The notes under the pieces: model-generated | Databases searched by the model: none | Seen by the model: the letters and a program-made list of their open reading frames with translations, nothing else | What the model was told of the DNA's origin: nothing | Made by a program: the position numbers and the translations under genes | From: JABJOR01 sp965603075 | GTDB taxonomy: Bacteria; Pseudomonadota; Alphaproteobacteria; Rhodospirillales; Casp-alpha2 | Assembly (NCBI GenBank): GCA_965603075.1 | Contig: CBFDBO010000012.1 | Span: 1 to 64,000, forward strand | Direction of reading: 5' to 3' | Length of the DNA: 64,000 nt | Part shown: in pieces, positions 1 through 9,503 of the stretch | Layout of the letters: each line of letters starts with the position of its first letter | Numbering within the stretch: the first letter of the stretch is position 1

Positions 1-381
1 TATCACATGTTACGGGCCGACGAAGAACACTATCACGGGTTTGGTGAGCTTTATTTTTCCATAGTCAATCCCGGTGTGATCAAGGGTTGGAAACGGCATC
101 AAGAAATGGTGTTGAGCCTAAGCGTGCCAAAAGGCAAACTCCGTTTGGTTCTAGTTGACCAAAGGGAAGATAGCAAAACTGCTGGCGAAATTCAGGAAAT
201 TATCTTAGGCGAAGACTCGGAGGATTATAAATTGGTTACGGTACCAACCATGGTCTGGAGCGGTTCACAGTGTTTGAGCGACTGCCCCGCCATCATGACC
301 AATTGCGCCTCAATCACGCACGATCCCGCCGAGGTCGAACACTTATCGTTGGATGATCCAGCGATTTCCTATCAATGGTAA
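1..381 (+). CDS. RmlC-like sugar-nucleotide 3,5-epimerase family protein, 5'-truncated by window edge
   Basis: The frame is open from base 1, so the N-terminus lies outside the window; the internal Met at base 7 is probably not the start. The visible 126 residues carry NPGVIKGWKRH, a beta-strand core with SVPKGKLRLVLVD, and the VPTMVWSG segment, which resemble the cupin fold of dTDP-4-dehydrorhamnose 3,5-epimerase relatives. Members act on nucleotide-linked keto-sugars in the cytoplasm. The protein ends 13 bases before the next gene's preferred start, so the two are probably cotranscribed. Substrate is unknown: no rmlA, rmlB or rmlD is visible here. Family assignment is fairly secure, exact activity is not. 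Confidence 0.7.
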   Translation, partial: YHMLRADEEHYHGFGELYFSIVNPGVIKGWKRHQEMVLSLSVPKGKLRLVLVDQREDSKTAGEIQEIILGEDSEDYKLVTVPTMVWSGSQCLSDCPAIMTNCASITHDPAEVEHLSLDDPAISYQW

Positions 382-394
382 TACTATAAATTTC

Positions 395-1354
395 ATGAGT
401 AAACGTAATGTAATCATCACGGGTGTCAGCAGCTTTGTTGGCATGCACTTAGCACGGGTTTTTTCCCAAGCGAACAATGATGTGTGCGCGGTGATCAGCC
501 GCCCCATAGCATGTTATGATGGCATCCGGGGTGAACGATTGGCGGCTATCGCGGAGCAAGTAAGCTTTGAGATTTGTGACCTAACGGATAATGACGCCGT
601 AGGGGGACTTATTAAAAAGGTCCAGCCTGATTTATGGGTTCATCATGCGGGATACGCTGAAAACTATGGGTCGCGGGACTATGATCTAGAAAAGTCCTTA
701 ACCATAAACGTCGTCGCCTTAGAGCCGCTTTATAAATGCCTTGCTGGTACGGGATGTAATGTGATTGTAACGGGGACCTCCATGGAATATACCTCCGGTG
801 ACACAGCAGACCGCGAAGATGATATATGTTGGCCTGATCTGCCTTACGGTGTTTCAAAATTAGCAGAGACAGTTGAGGCTCACCGGTTGTCTTTGCAATA
901 CAAAATACCCACACGCGTCGCGCGGATATATATTCCAGTCGGGCCCTTTGACGCGCCGGGGAAGCTCATCGATTCTGTAATTGGAGCTTTATTAAAAGGG
1001 GAAAGCGTTGATCTCTCCCCCTGCACCCAAAAACGAGATTTCATGGGGGTAGACGATATCGCCTCGGCCTATTTTAAATTAGCCGAAGACATGCCACGTA
1101 TAAATTTTGATGTTTTCAATGTGTGCTCGGGCCAGGCCAGAGAGCTGCGAGAGTTATTGTTAAATTTATGCTCGATCATTGGCGCAGATCCTGCACTCCT
1201 TAATTTTGGAGCCCGTGAAATGCGACCGGGTGAGCCTTTAATCTCCTATGGCTCAAACGATAAAGCTGTCAGTCTTTTAAATTGGCAGCCCAATGATTTA
1301 ATTGAGACTTTGCGTACATTGGTCGCAGAAAGTCAGAATAAGCGAACCGTATGA
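395..1354 (+). CDS. NAD-dependent sugar epimerase/dehydratase (extended SDR)
   Basis: A 319-residue protein of the extended short-chain dehydrogenase/reductase family, which interconverts or dehydrates nucleotide sugars. Residues 10-16 (GVSSFVG) match the NAD-binding GxxGxxG turn, and the catalytic Tyr-xxx-Lys pair is Y151/K155 in PYGVSK, preceded by GTSMEY. I chose the ATG at 395 because MSKRNVIITG starts directly at the first Rossmann strand; an upstream ATG at 353 would overlap the previous gene and add 14 unconserved residues. The stop overlaps the next start (ATGA), indicating translational coupling. Substrate is not deducible; the setting argues for a nucleotide sugar of the surface glycan. 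Confidence 0.82.
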   Translation: MSKRNVIITGVSSFVGMHLARVFSQANNDVCAVISRPIACYDGIRGERLAAIAEQVSFEICDLTDNDAVGGLIKKVQPDLWVHHAGYAENYGSRDYDLEKSLTINVVALEPLYKCLAGTGCNVIVTGTSMEYTSGDTADREDDICWPDLPYGVSKLAETVEAHRLSLQYKIPTRVARIYIPVGPFDAPGKLIDSVIGALLKGESVDLSPCTQKRDFMGVDDIASAYFKLAEDMPRINFDVFNVCSGQARELRELLLNLCSIIGADPALLNFGAREMRPGEPLISYGSNDKAVSLLNWQPNDLIETLRTLVAESQNKRTV

Positions 1355-2355
1355 ATCTCGATCACTTACACTATTTATGCTGCCCTAAAACGGGGCAAGA
1401 ATTAACGCTGGTGAACCCTGTGATGGAGGAGGGCCGTATAAAGTCCGGTGATCTGGTTTCAATGGATGGCAAATCGTATCCGATCATCGGGTTTATTCCT
1501 CGTTTTGTGGGCACAGATAATTACGCTGAGAATTTTGGCTTTGAATGGAAGCTTCACGCCCGTACTCAATACGACGATGATGCTGGTCATAAAATGTCAG
1601 AGGATCGCATCTTTGATGTGTCGGGTTGGGAGCGTGATTTAAGTGGGCAAGTTTTGTTAGAAGCTGGCTCCGGTTCTGGTCGATTTACCGAGCATTTGTT
1701 AAAAGCCGGAGCCATGGTCTTGTCTTTTGACTTCAGCCAAGCGGTCGAACCCAATTACGCTTCTAACGGTCAACATCCAAACTTGTTATTGGTTCAAGGC
1801 AATATCTATGAGATGCCTTTTGCTAAAAAATCTTTTGATAAAGTTTTTTGTTTTGGCGTATTGCAACACACACCCGACCCGGAAGCATCCTTTAAGGCGC
1901 TCGTAAAAATGTTAAAGCCGGGGGCCGAAATTGCCACGGATGTTTATTTGAAAACCTTCAAACGATATTACTTGAACACACGATATTGGGTGCGTCCGTT
2001 GACCAGAAATTTGCCCTCTCAAAAATTATATAATCTGTGTGTGGGTTATATTAATTTCATGTGGCCCTTGGCGCGGATTATCCGTCGTATTCCAAAAATA
2101 GGCGAAGCCATCAATTGGCGATTGCTGATTGCCGATTATTATAATCAAATGCCGGGCGCTAGCGATGAACGCTTAAGAGAATGGGCGCATTTGGATACCT
2201 TTGATATGTTATCCCCCACCTTCGATATCCCCCAAACGCCTGCCAGTTATAAGCGCTGGCATATTGAGGCCAACCTGAGCGACATCAACGTACGCCCCGG
2301 CCCCAATGGTCTGGTGGCAACAGCCATTAACACGTCCACTTACACCGAGAATTGA
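1351..2355 (+). CDS. SAM-dependent methyltransferase with Trm112-like N-terminal domain
   Basis: This 334-residue protein begins with a short Trm112-like module (residues about 5-50: LCCPKTG, then YPIIGFIPRFV). A class I methyltransferase domain follows, with the SAM motif EAGSGSGRF at residues 104-112, an acidic ribose-binding segment (SFDFSQ), and the later FDKVFCFGVLQHTPDP and LKPGAE motifs. This architecture is common in polysaccharide loci, where such enzymes may methylate sugars or lipid-linked intermediates in the cytoplasm. It overlaps the SDR gene by 4 bases and precedes an asnB gene by 9 bases, so it lies inside the operon. The methyl acceptor cannot be read from the sequence. Confidence 0.8.
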   Translation: MNLDHLHYLCCPKTGQELTLVNPVMEEGRIKSGDLVSMDGKSYPIIGFIPRFVGTDNYAENFGFEWKLHARTQYDDDAGHKMSEDRIFDVSGWERDLSGQVLLEAGSGSGRFTEHLLKAGAMVLSFDFSQAVEPNYASNGQHPNLLLVQGNIYEMPFAKKSFDKVFCFGVLQHTPDPEASFKALVKMLKPGAEIATDVYLKTFKRYYLNTRYWVRPLTRNLPSQKLYNLCVGYINFMWPLARIIRRIPKIGEAINWRLLIADYYNQMPGASDERLREWAHLDTFDMLSPTFDIPQTPASYKRWHIEANLSDINVRPGPNGLVATAINTSTYTEN

Positions 2356-2364
2356 ATAATATAA

Positions 2365-4305
2365 ATGTGTGGCATAGCCGGATTTATTGACGCGGAAGCA
2401 GCGGTTCCAGACGCTCAATTACAAGCAGTGGGCGACGCAATGGTCACCTCCATGCAATTACGCGGGCCTGATGATAAGGGTGTATGGAGTGACGCGCGTG
2501 CTGGTGTGGTATTGGGCCAAGCGCGGCTTTCCATTATTGATCTATCGCCTGCGGGTCACCAACCCATGGTCTCGCACTGTGGCCGGTATGTAATCACCTA
2601 TAATGGTGAGGTCTATAACAGTAATGAACTAAAACGTGATCTCGATGGTATTGAGTGGCGCGGCCATTCCGATACTGAAGTCATCGTCGAGGCCTGTGCC
2701 CGCTGGGGTGTGGCGGCCACGGTAGAAAAATTAATCGGTATGTTTGCCATTGCCTTGTGGGACCGTGAAGAACGTTCATTAACGTTGGTACGGGACCGCT
2801 TCGGCATTAAACCACTTTATTGGGGATGGCAGAAAAAAACCTTTATGTTCGGCTCGGAACTGAAAGCGTTAATGGTCCACGGAGAATTTTCCCGTGCGAT
2901 TAACCGTAATGCAGTAGCAAGTTACATGCGGTTTAATTATGTCCCTGCACCGCAGTCTATTTTTGAGGGTATCGAGAAACTAAGGCCCGGTCATATTCTT
3001 GTTTTGAATGCGGCTGGTATCACGTCGCAATCGTGTTATTGGGACTACCGTGCAAAGGTATCAGATGCTACCCAGAATCCATTGGACATCAATGATATTG
3101 AAGCCGAGAATCGGCTGGATGATTTGGTTCGGGACGCAGTGCGCCGGCGCATGATTGCCGATGTGCCTGTGGGCGCGTTTCTATCGGGGGGTATTGATAG
3201 CTCGACCGTGGTTGCCGCCATGCAAGCCGAAAGCAGCGTGCCCGTTCACAGCTTTTCCATTGGGATGGAAGAAAGTGGTTATAATGAAGCGGTCCATGCC
3301 AAAGCTGTTGCCAAACATCTGGGCACCCATCACACCGAATTATATGTATCGCCCACTGACGCACGAGAGCAAATTCCAAACTTGGCCCAGTGGTATGATG
3401 AACCGTTTGCGGACTCGTCCCAAATCCCAACCTATTTGGTGTCCCGCTTGGCGCGACAATCGGTGACGGTATCATTGTCCGGAGATGGCGGGGATGAACT
3501 GTTTTGTGGTTACAATCGTTATATGTGGGGTGATCTATTATGGCGCAAGGTTAACCCGTGGCCGAAGTTTGCCAGACGTGGCGCAGCTTCCATGATCCGG
3601 GGTTTGTCACCAGATTCTTGGGACGCGCTAGGAAAAATAATTCCAGCGGGCAAGCGCCCTCAGTTATTGGGCATTAAGGCCCATAAGGCTGCCGATGTAC
3701 TGGCCTTAAATGATGGCAATGAATTGTTCAGACGCTTGGTCAGCGTTTGGGATGACCCTGAGAGTGTCGTGCCAGGAAGTCGCGAACCGCGCGGTATCTT
3801 GTGGGATGACACAATGGCTGACAGTGTTCCGCCGCTCATGGAACGCATGCAGATGCTCGATGGTTTGAGCTATTTACCCGATGATATTCTGACCAAAGTT
3901 GATCGCGCCTCTATGGCGGTGTCCTTAGAGGCACGGGTGCCTTTATTGGATCACCGGATCGCTGAATTCGCCATGCAGTTGCCGCGTAATATGCGGGTGC
4001 GAGATGGTCAGGGTAAATGGCTACTTCGAAATGTACTCGCGCGCTACGTGCCACGGGAATTGTTTGAACGACCCAAAATGGGCTTTGGCATTCCTATCGG
4101 TCAATGGCTGCGGGGTCCGCTTCGCGAATGGGCGGATGATTTGTTAGATCCTGTGAAACTGGAACAAGACGGTATGTTTGATGCGGGCTCCATTCGGGCG
4201 GCTTGGGATAAACACCAAAGCGGTGAGGTTAATTGTGAAGTTAAATTGTGGACCGTCTTGATGTTCCAAGCGTGGCGTCAACGATGGATGACGGAGCCAA
4301 TTTAA
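2365..4305 (+). CDS. AsnB-type glutamine-dependent amidotransferase, copy 1
   Basis: A full-length 646-residue asparagine synthetase B family protein. Cys2 (MCGIAGF) is the N-terminal nucleophile of the class II glutaminase domain (about 1-210), with RLSIIDLSPAGHQP and YNGEVYN as glutaminase motifs. The synthetase domain carries the ATP pyrophosphatase loop SGGIDS at 274-279 and SGDGGDELFCGYNR downstream. Family members activate a carboxylate with ATP and transfer glutamine-derived ammonia to it. With five such genes in the window, amidation of a sugar carboxylate (as proposed for WbpS in O-antigen clusters) is more likely than asparagine supply; that is inference. The stop overlaps the next glycosyltransferase start by one base (TAATG). 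Closest in motif wording to copy 5 at 47323. Confidence 0.9.
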   Translation: MCGIAGFIDAEAAVPDAQLQAVGDAMVTSMQLRGPDDKGVWSDARAGVVLGQARLSIIDLSPAGHQPMVSHCGRYVITYNGEVYNSNELKRDLDGIEWRGHSDTEVIVEACARWGVAATVEKLIGMFAIALWDREERSLTLVRDRFGIKPLYWGWQKKTFMFGSELKALMVHGEFSRAINRNAVASYMRFNYVPAPQSIFEGIEKLRPGHILVLNAAGITSQSCYWDYRAKVSDATQNPLDINDIEAENRLDDLVRDAVRRRMIADVPVGAFLSGGIDSSTVVAAMQAESSVPVHSFSIGMEESGYNEAVHAKAVAKHLGTHHTELYVSPTDAREQIPNLAQWYDEPFADSSQIPTYLVSRLARQSVTVSLSGDGGDELFCGYNRYMWGDLLWRKVNPWPKFARRGAASMIRGLSPDSWDALGKIIPAGKRPQLLGIKAHKAADVLALNDGNELFRRLVSVWDDPESVVPGSREPRGILWDDTMADSVPPLMERMQMLDGLSYLPDDILTKVDRASMAVSLEARVPLLDHRIAEFAMQLPRNMRVRDGQGKWLLRNVLARYVPRELFERPKMGFGIPIGQWLRGPLREWADDLLDPVKLEQDGMFDAGSIRAAWDKHQSGEVNCEVKLWTVLMFQAWRQRWMTEPI

Positions 4306-5441
4306 TGGCATCCTCAAAACGCCCTTTAAAAATATGTGCTCTCGGTGCGGCGAGTAGCGTTCATGTGGTGGCACGCTCAAGTATCTACCTGGAGTACGGC
4401 CACGATGTAACCCTGATTTCCCCGGTGGAGGGCGATACAGGAACGCTTAAATCAATCATTTGTGCGCGAGGCAATCGGCCCGGTATTTTGGGTAAAATTG
4501 GTTGGTTTATTCGAATATTAAAAACCGTATCACAGTTCGATGCTAATATTTATCACGTACACTACGCCGCTGAACCCACCAGTTGGGCCGCGTGGTTACT
4601 CCGCAAGAAACCATTGGTCATAACGGTCATGGGGGCAGATGTGTTTTTTGATGAACAGGGATCGCTCGGCACAGTCGCGCGGTATCTGACCCGTAGAACC
4701 TTAAAGGCGGCTGATTTGGTTACCGCTAAATCGGCCTTGCTGGGGACAGCCGTTGAAGGCTTTGGCCTTGATTGTTCAAAAATAAAAAATGTGATTTGGG
4801 GCATCGATCAACGGATTTTTAAAATTAATCTTGAGGCCGCTCAACAACAAAGGGTGAACTGGGGTATTGATCCAGCTAAAAAAATTCTGTTCAGCCCGCG
4901 TATGTTAAAACCGCTTTATAATCAGCATTTAATGGTTGAAGCGCTGCCAGAAATTTTGGAACAATTTCCCGAAACGGTATTGGTATTATCCACCTATCAG
5001 CAAGATAAAAAATATCGGCATTTAGTCGAAAATACTGCGAATGGCCTTGCCGTCACCGATCATCTCTATTTTGTACCACCCCTAAAAATGCAGGATATGG
5101 CGGCGGCCTATAGTGCCTCACAGGCTGTGCTCAGTTTACCTCCATCCGATGGCACCCCGCAATCTGTCATGGAAGCCATGGCCTGTGGTGTGCCCGTGGT
5201 GATGAGTGATTTAGAACGCTTTCGTGAATTGTTTCGTCATAAAGAAACAACGTGGTTTTCTGCCCTTGATGCTGGACCTGTGGCGGAGGGCGTGAACAAT
5301 ATTTTTGGTAATGCTGATTTATCGGAAACGATCTCTCGCAATGCCATGAACCTCGTAAAAGAAAAAGCCGATTTTGAAACTCAGGCGCGCCAAGTTGAAG
5401 ACATGTATTATCAGCTATTAGAAAACGGGCGGGTTCTTTAG
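4305..5441 (+). CDS. Glycosyltransferase family 4 (GT-B fold)
   Basis: A 378-residue GT-B glycosyltransferase expected to act at the cytoplasmic membrane face, adding one sugar to a lipid-linked glycan. The C-terminal nucleotide-sugar site is clear: SDGTPQSVMEAMACGVPVV at 281-299 holds the two acidic residues typical of GT4/GT5. The N-terminal half contains HYAAEPTSW and VITVMGADVFFD. The ATG at 4305 is preferred over one at 4248 because it starts at MASSKRPLKIC and overlaps the asnB stop by a single base. That coupling suggests the AsnB product and this transferase act on the same residue. Donor and acceptor are unknown. Confidence 0.87.
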   Translation: MASSKRPLKICALGAASSVHVVARSSIYLEYGHDVTLISPVEGDTGTLKSIICARGNRPGILGKIGWFIRILKTVSQFDANIYHVHYAAEPTSWAAWLLRKKPLVITVMGADVFFDEQGSLGTVARYLTRRTLKAADLVTAKSALLGTAVEGFGLDCSKIKNVIWGIDQRIFKINLEAAQQQRVNWGIDPAKKILFSPRMLKPLYNQHLMVEALPEILEQFPETVLVLSTYQQDKKYRHLVENTANGLAVTDHLYFVPPLKMQDMAAAYSASQAVLSLPPSDGTPQSVMEAMACGVPVVMSDLERFRELFRHKETTWFSALDAGPVAEGVNNIFGNADLSETISRNAMNLVKEKADFETQARQVEDMYYQLLENGRVL

Positions 5442-5443
5442 CC

Positions 5444-7387
5444 ATGTGTGGTATTGCCGGTATCATACAGCCTAAGGGTTCGGCCGTTTCTGCGGACGAT
5501 ATGAAAGCCCTGTCAAAACGGCTGTTTCACCGTGGCCCCGATGATGAGGGGTATCTTGGATGGCGGCGGGGGAACAATGCCGGGCCTGTGCTTGGACGCG
5601 ACCCCGAACAGGCTACTGAGGGTGCCGAGATTGCCTTCTTGCACCGCCGCCTAACGATCATTGATACCAGTGAAGGCGGGTGGCAACCAAAAGCTGATGC
5701 CAGTGGGCGCTATTTCATAACCTTTAATGGTGAAATTTATAATTACGTTGAATTGCGTGTTGAGCTTCAAGCCTTGGGTCGGACCTTTGTAACAACTTCC
5801 GATACGGAAGTTTTATTACAAGCCATTGCCCAATGGGGTATGGAAAAAACACTGCCAAAATTAACAGGGATGTTTTCTTTTGCTCTGTTGGATATTAAAA
5901 CAGAAATACTCACACTGGCCCGTGATCCGTTTGGCATTAAACCACTGTGTTACGCGCAATCTGGCCAAGGTTTAGCCTTTGCCTCAGAAATCGGAGCGTT
6001 GTTAACCCTGGAATCGGTCGGACGAACGGTCGATCCGCAGGCGCTATTTGATTATTTACGGTTTGGCTTAACGGACCGTGGTGAAACCACGTTGTTTGCC
6101 AGTATAAAACATTTACCCGCCGGCCATTATGCGGAAGTTGATTTAAATAAGTCGTTTGACGTAAAGCCTATTCCTTACTGGTCGTCTAAGGTAGAGAAGG
6201 CCATCGACATTGGTTTTGATGAAGCGGTGAGCGAGCTTCGTGATCTGTTTATGGATTCCGTGCGCCTGCATTTACGGGCAGACGTTCCCGTGGGGGCCGC
6301 CCTATCCGGCGGGGTGGACTCATCGGCAATCGTGATGGCCATGCGAGAATTAGAAGGTCCTTCCCTTGATCTGCATACTTTTAGTTTTATTGCTCCCGGT
6401 GAAAAACAGGACGAGGAAAAGTGGGCCGATATGGTGGGTGCGGCGGCCGGTGCGACCATGCACAAAGTTCAAATGACCGGCGATGATTTGGTCAATGATT
6501 TGGACGCTCTGATCGATACCCAAGGGGAGCCTTTTGGCTCTACCAGCATATACGCGCAAAATCGGATTTATAAATTAGCCGCCGATAACGGTATTAAGGT
6601 TACCTTGGACGGGCAAGGGGCGGATGAAATCCTTGGCGGGTATGTGCCTTTCCTTAGTGCCCGCTTGGCGACCATGGTTCGCAAAGGGGAGTTTAGCCGG
6701 GCGTTTTCCTTCCTCAATGCATCAACAGCTACCGCCAATGGCAAAGCTGGTGTGATGATGCGCGCTGGTCGGTTTTTATTGCCGGATGGACTGCAAGGAA
6801 TGGCCCGCTCATTAATCGGGGAACAAGTGATGCCTGCTTGGATGAATAAACCTTGGTTAGAACGTCATAACGTGATCGCGCGCGCCCCGCAAAAATCTAG
6901 ATCAGGAGATATTTTACGTCATGAGTTATTTGAAAGCGTGACCAATAGGATATTACCGGGCTTGCTTCGGTATCAAGATTGCAATTCCATGGCCCATTCT
7001 GTTGAAAGTCGGGTGCCTTTCCTTAACACCAGCATTGTAGAATTTTTGATGTCTCTGCCAGAGGAACATTTGATTTCAGACGGGGCAGAAACTAAGTCTG
7101 TATTCAGGGCTGCTATGCGCGGATTGGTACCTGATCCAATATTGAACCGTCGTGATAAAGTAGGTTTTGCCACACCAGAATCAACCTGGCTGCACCAGTC
7201 AGGGAGTTGGATGGGGCATGTATTGGATAGTGATGCTTTAAGATCTATTCCAGCTTTTGATAAAAACAATATGACACAAGAAATTGACGCAGTACGCTCG
7301 GGCTCAAAAGCTGTCAGTGAAAGCACTTGGCGCTGGCTCAATCTAGCCCGCTGGGCCGAACGATTTGATGTTAGGTTTGAGGCGTGA
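5444..7387 (+). CDS. AsnB-type glutamine-dependent amidotransferase, copy 2
   Basis: A 647-residue asparagine synthetase B family protein with Cys2 (MCGIAGI), the glutaminase motifs HRRLTIIDTS and FNGEIYN, and the ATP loop SGGVDS at 288-293, so both half-reactions look intact. GQGADEILGGY is the second nucleotide-site motif. It starts two bases after a GT4 stop, and its own stop overlaps the next GT4 start. It differs clearly from copy 1 in its C-terminal half (RDKVGFATPESTWL), so the two are not recent duplicates and may amidate different sugars. A free-asparagine synthetase cannot be excluded from sequence alone. Confidence 0.9.
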   Translation: MCGIAGIIQPKGSAVSADDMKALSKRLFHRGPDDEGYLGWRRGNNAGPVLGRDPEQATEGAEIAFLHRRLTIIDTSEGGWQPKADASGRYFITFNGEIYNYVELRVELQALGRTFVTTSDTEVLLQAIAQWGMEKTLPKLTGMFSFALLDIKTEILTLARDPFGIKPLCYAQSGQGLAFASEIGALLTLESVGRTVDPQALFDYLRFGLTDRGETTLFASIKHLPAGHYAEVDLNKSFDVKPIPYWSSKVEKAIDIGFDEAVSELRDLFMDSVRLHLRADVPVGAALSGGVDSSAIVMAMRELEGPSLDLHTFSFIAPGEKQDEEKWADMVGAAAGATMHKVQMTGDDLVNDLDALIDTQGEPFGSTSIYAQNRIYKLAADNGIKVTLDGQGADEILGGYVPFLSARLATMVRKGEFSRAFSFLNASTATANGKAGVMMRAGRFLLPDGLQGMARSLIGEQVMPAWMNKPWLERHNVIARAPQKSRSGDILRHELFESVTNRILPGLLRYQDCNSMAHSVESRVPFLNTSIVEFLMSLPEEHLISDGAETKSVFRAAMRGLVPDPILNRRDKVGFATPESTWLHQSGSWMGHVLDSDALRSIPAFDKNNMTQEIDAVRSGSKAVSESTWRWLNLARWAERFDVRFEA

Positions 7388-8514
7388 ATTCAGAACTCTC
7401 TTCAATGACGTTAAATTATCTGAGTTTGGAGCCTGAAAGACAGGGCCATGCCTCTTATACTCATGTGCATGAAATTATCGATAACTTAAAAACTATTGGT
7501 TGGAAATGTTCCTTATATTGTCCGCGTTATAAAGAAGGGAAATTACCCAGTGCGCTGACACGATTGGCGTCAATCTTTATGGCAAATCTACGAACAGTTT
7601 TATCACCAAAGCCAGACGTCTATTATATGCGCTGGCATTTTGCGGCCTTTCCAACGGTCTTATGGGCAAAAATAATCAAGGTGCCGACGGTTATAGAAGT
7701 TAATGGCCCGCAAGAAGATTTGTTTATAGCGTGGCCTTTTACTAAAAAATTCAAAAACTTTTTTTCTTGGTTGATGGTTTCACAATTACGGTGGGCTAGT
7801 GGCATCGTCGCAGTTACCGATGGTTTGAATATTATGAGCCGTGAGTTAACGGATCGGGACAAACCAATTGTCACTATCCCTAACGGGGCTAATACGGAGC
7901 AGTTTTCGCCAAATGCAAAAGAACTATCTAATGAGTTTACTGAATCATTGCCTGAAAAATTTATGATATTTTTTGGTACCATGGCCCCATGGCAGGGCAT
8001 TCATGCTGTTTTGTCTGCTTTGCAAGAAACAATTTGGCCACAAAATTTACATGTGGTTTTTGTAGGGGATGGTGTTGAGCGACCAGCAGTTGAAGCTGTT
8101 GCGGCACAAGTTCCACATGCGCATTTCTTAGGGCGGGTTCCTTATACGGTTTTACCAAGCATTATTGCCCGCGCGGTTGGCTCATTTGTTTGTACTGAAA
8201 ACTTAGAAGGGCGAGGCAGCACGGGTCTTGCACCGCTTAAAATGTTTGAAAGTTTGTCTTGTGGTGTGCCCGTCATTGCAACGGACATGCCTTTTCAAGC
8301 TGATTTAATTAGAAACGCTGAATGTGGTATTATTATTCAACCTAGAGATTCGCTTGGCGTTGCAAAAGCAACGGCAGAGATGATTGCAAACGAGGATACT
8401 CGACGTGGCATGGGTGCAAATGGTCGTAACACTGTGGAAAAAGATCATTCTTGGCAAGCCCGAGCGCGAGACACACATGAATTGTTGGTTAGAGTGATAA
8501 AAAAGGCTAAATAA
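7384..8514 (+). CDS. Glycosyltransferase family 4 (GT-B fold)
   Basis: A 376-residue GT4-type transferase. The proposed GTG start at 7384 overlaps the upstream TGA (GTGA); an in-frame ATG at 7405 would remove seven residues and is possible. Motifs include YMRWHFAAFPTV, TVIEVNGPQEDLF, the inter-domain TIPNGANTEQF and the donor site ENLEGRGSTGLAPLKMFE at about 272-289, followed by SCGVPVIATDMP. It is the second GT4 gene in this operon directly following an asnB gene. Donor and acceptor unknown. A 39-base gap separates it from wbpB. Confidence 0.86.
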   Translation: MNSELSSMTLNYLSLEPERQGHASYTHVHEIIDNLKTIGWKCSLYCPRYKEGKLPSALTRLASIFMANLRTVLSPKPDVYYMRWHFAAFPTVLWAKIIKVPTVIEVNGPQEDLFIAWPFTKKFKNFFSWLMVSQLRWASGIVAVTDGLNIMSRELTDRDKPIVTIPNGANTEQFSPNAKELSNEFTESLPEKFMIFFGTMAPWQGIHAVLSALQETIWPQNLHVVFVGDGVERPAVEAVAAQVPHAHFLGRVPYTVLPSIIARAVGSFVCTENLEGRGSTGLAPLKMFESLSCGVPVIATDMPFQADLIRNAECGIIIQPRDSLGVAKATAEMIANEDTRRGMGANGRNTVEKDHSWQARARDTHELLVRVIKKAK

Positions 8515-8553
8515 AGTGTATCAAATAAATATACGACTAAATGGGGATCCTTC

Positions 8554-9495
8554 ATGACGAGATATGCTTTAATAGGTGCCGCTGGATATATTGCCCCCCG
8601 ACATATGCGGGCGATCAAAGATACGGGCGGAGACCTTATTTCCGCGTTTGATCCATCTGACAGTGTTGGCGTGATGGATAGCTTTTTTCCTGATACTCGG
8701 TTCTTTACGGAATTTGAACGCTTCGATCGTCATATCGATAAAAAAAGGCGCGCGGGCGATAAGATTGATTATATATCAATTTGCTCCCCAAACTATTTAC
8801 ATGACGCTCATGTGCGCTTTGGTCTCCGATCTGATTCCCATGTGATTTGCGAGAAACCATTGGTTCTCAATCCATGGAATATAGATGGTCTGCAAGAGTT
8901 GGAAAATGATACGGGGCGTCGGGTATACACGATTTTACAGCTTCGCTTGCATCCGGCAATCATTGCCTTGAAAGAAAAAATTGCTGCCGCACCAGCAAAA
9001 CAAATATTTGATGTGGATTTGTCTTATATTACCTCTCGTGGTGGTTGGTTCCATGTTTCATGGAAAGGTGATGAAGCAAAATCAGGTGGTATTGCCAGCA
9101 ACATCGGCGTGCATTTTTTTGACATGTTATCTTTTATTTTTGGCAACTTGCAAACAAGCCATGTTCACTTGCGTAGTGACAGTAATGCGGCGGGATTTTT
9201 AGAATTTAAACGCGCGCGTGTTCGTTGGTTCTTATCGGTGGATCGACATGATCTACCCCCGCAAACACCAGAGGGTCAGACAACCTATCGTTCCATTACG
9301 GTGAATGGTGAAGAGATTGAATTCTCTGGTGGGTTTACAGATCTCCATACACAAAGCTATCAACACATTCTATCAGGGGGGGGGTTTTATGTGGATGAGG
9401 TCCGTCCCTCAATCGAACTGGTTTCAAGTATTCGAACAGTTGACTTGGAACCGGGTGAGGGTGAAATGCACCCAATTACTCTAAGCAAAAGGTAA
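8554..9495 (+). CDS. wbpB: UDP-GlcNAcA 3-dehydrogenase (WbpB/WlbA family)
   Basis: A 313-residue Gfo/Idh/MocA oxidoreductase. The N-terminus MTRYALIGAAGYIAPRHMRA, SICSPNYLH, EKP at 100-102, ITSRGGWFHVSWKGD and NIGVHFFDML match the WbpB/WlbA family as I know it from Pseudomonas and Bordetella. Those enzymes oxidise C3 of UDP-N-acetylglucosaminuronic acid, with NAD recycled through 2-oxoglutarate, to give the 3-keto sugar for the aminotransferase. Followed in order by acetyltransferase and aminotransferase genes, as expected for the UDP-GlcNAc3NAcA pathway. A GGGGAT stretch lies upstream of the ATG. The UDP-GlcNAc 6-dehydrogenase (WbpA) that makes its substrate is not in the window. Confidence 0.9.
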   Translation: MTRYALIGAAGYIAPRHMRAIKDTGGDLISAFDPSDSVGVMDSFFPDTRFFTEFERFDRHIDKKRRAGDKIDYISICSPNYLHDAHVRFGLRSDSHVICEKPLVLNPWNIDGLQELENDTGRRVYTILQLRLHPAIIALKEKIAAAPAKQIFDVDLSYITSRGGWFHVSWKGDEAKSGGIASNIGVHFFDMLSFIFGNLQTSHVHLRSDSNAAGFLEFKRARVRWFLSVDRHDLPPQTPEGQTTYRSITVNGEEIEFSGGFTDLHTQSYQHILSGGGFYVDEVRPSIELVSSIRTVDLEPGEGEMHPITLSKR

Positions 9496-9503
9496 AATGA
9501 TCT

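Noticed and set aside
612..914. Long antisense frame inside the SDR epimerase gene, and similar shadow frames across the window (for example within acs, tsaD and the LtaS-like gene)
   Set aside because: They lie opposite well-supported genes, show no family motifs and reflect codon bias of the true strand.
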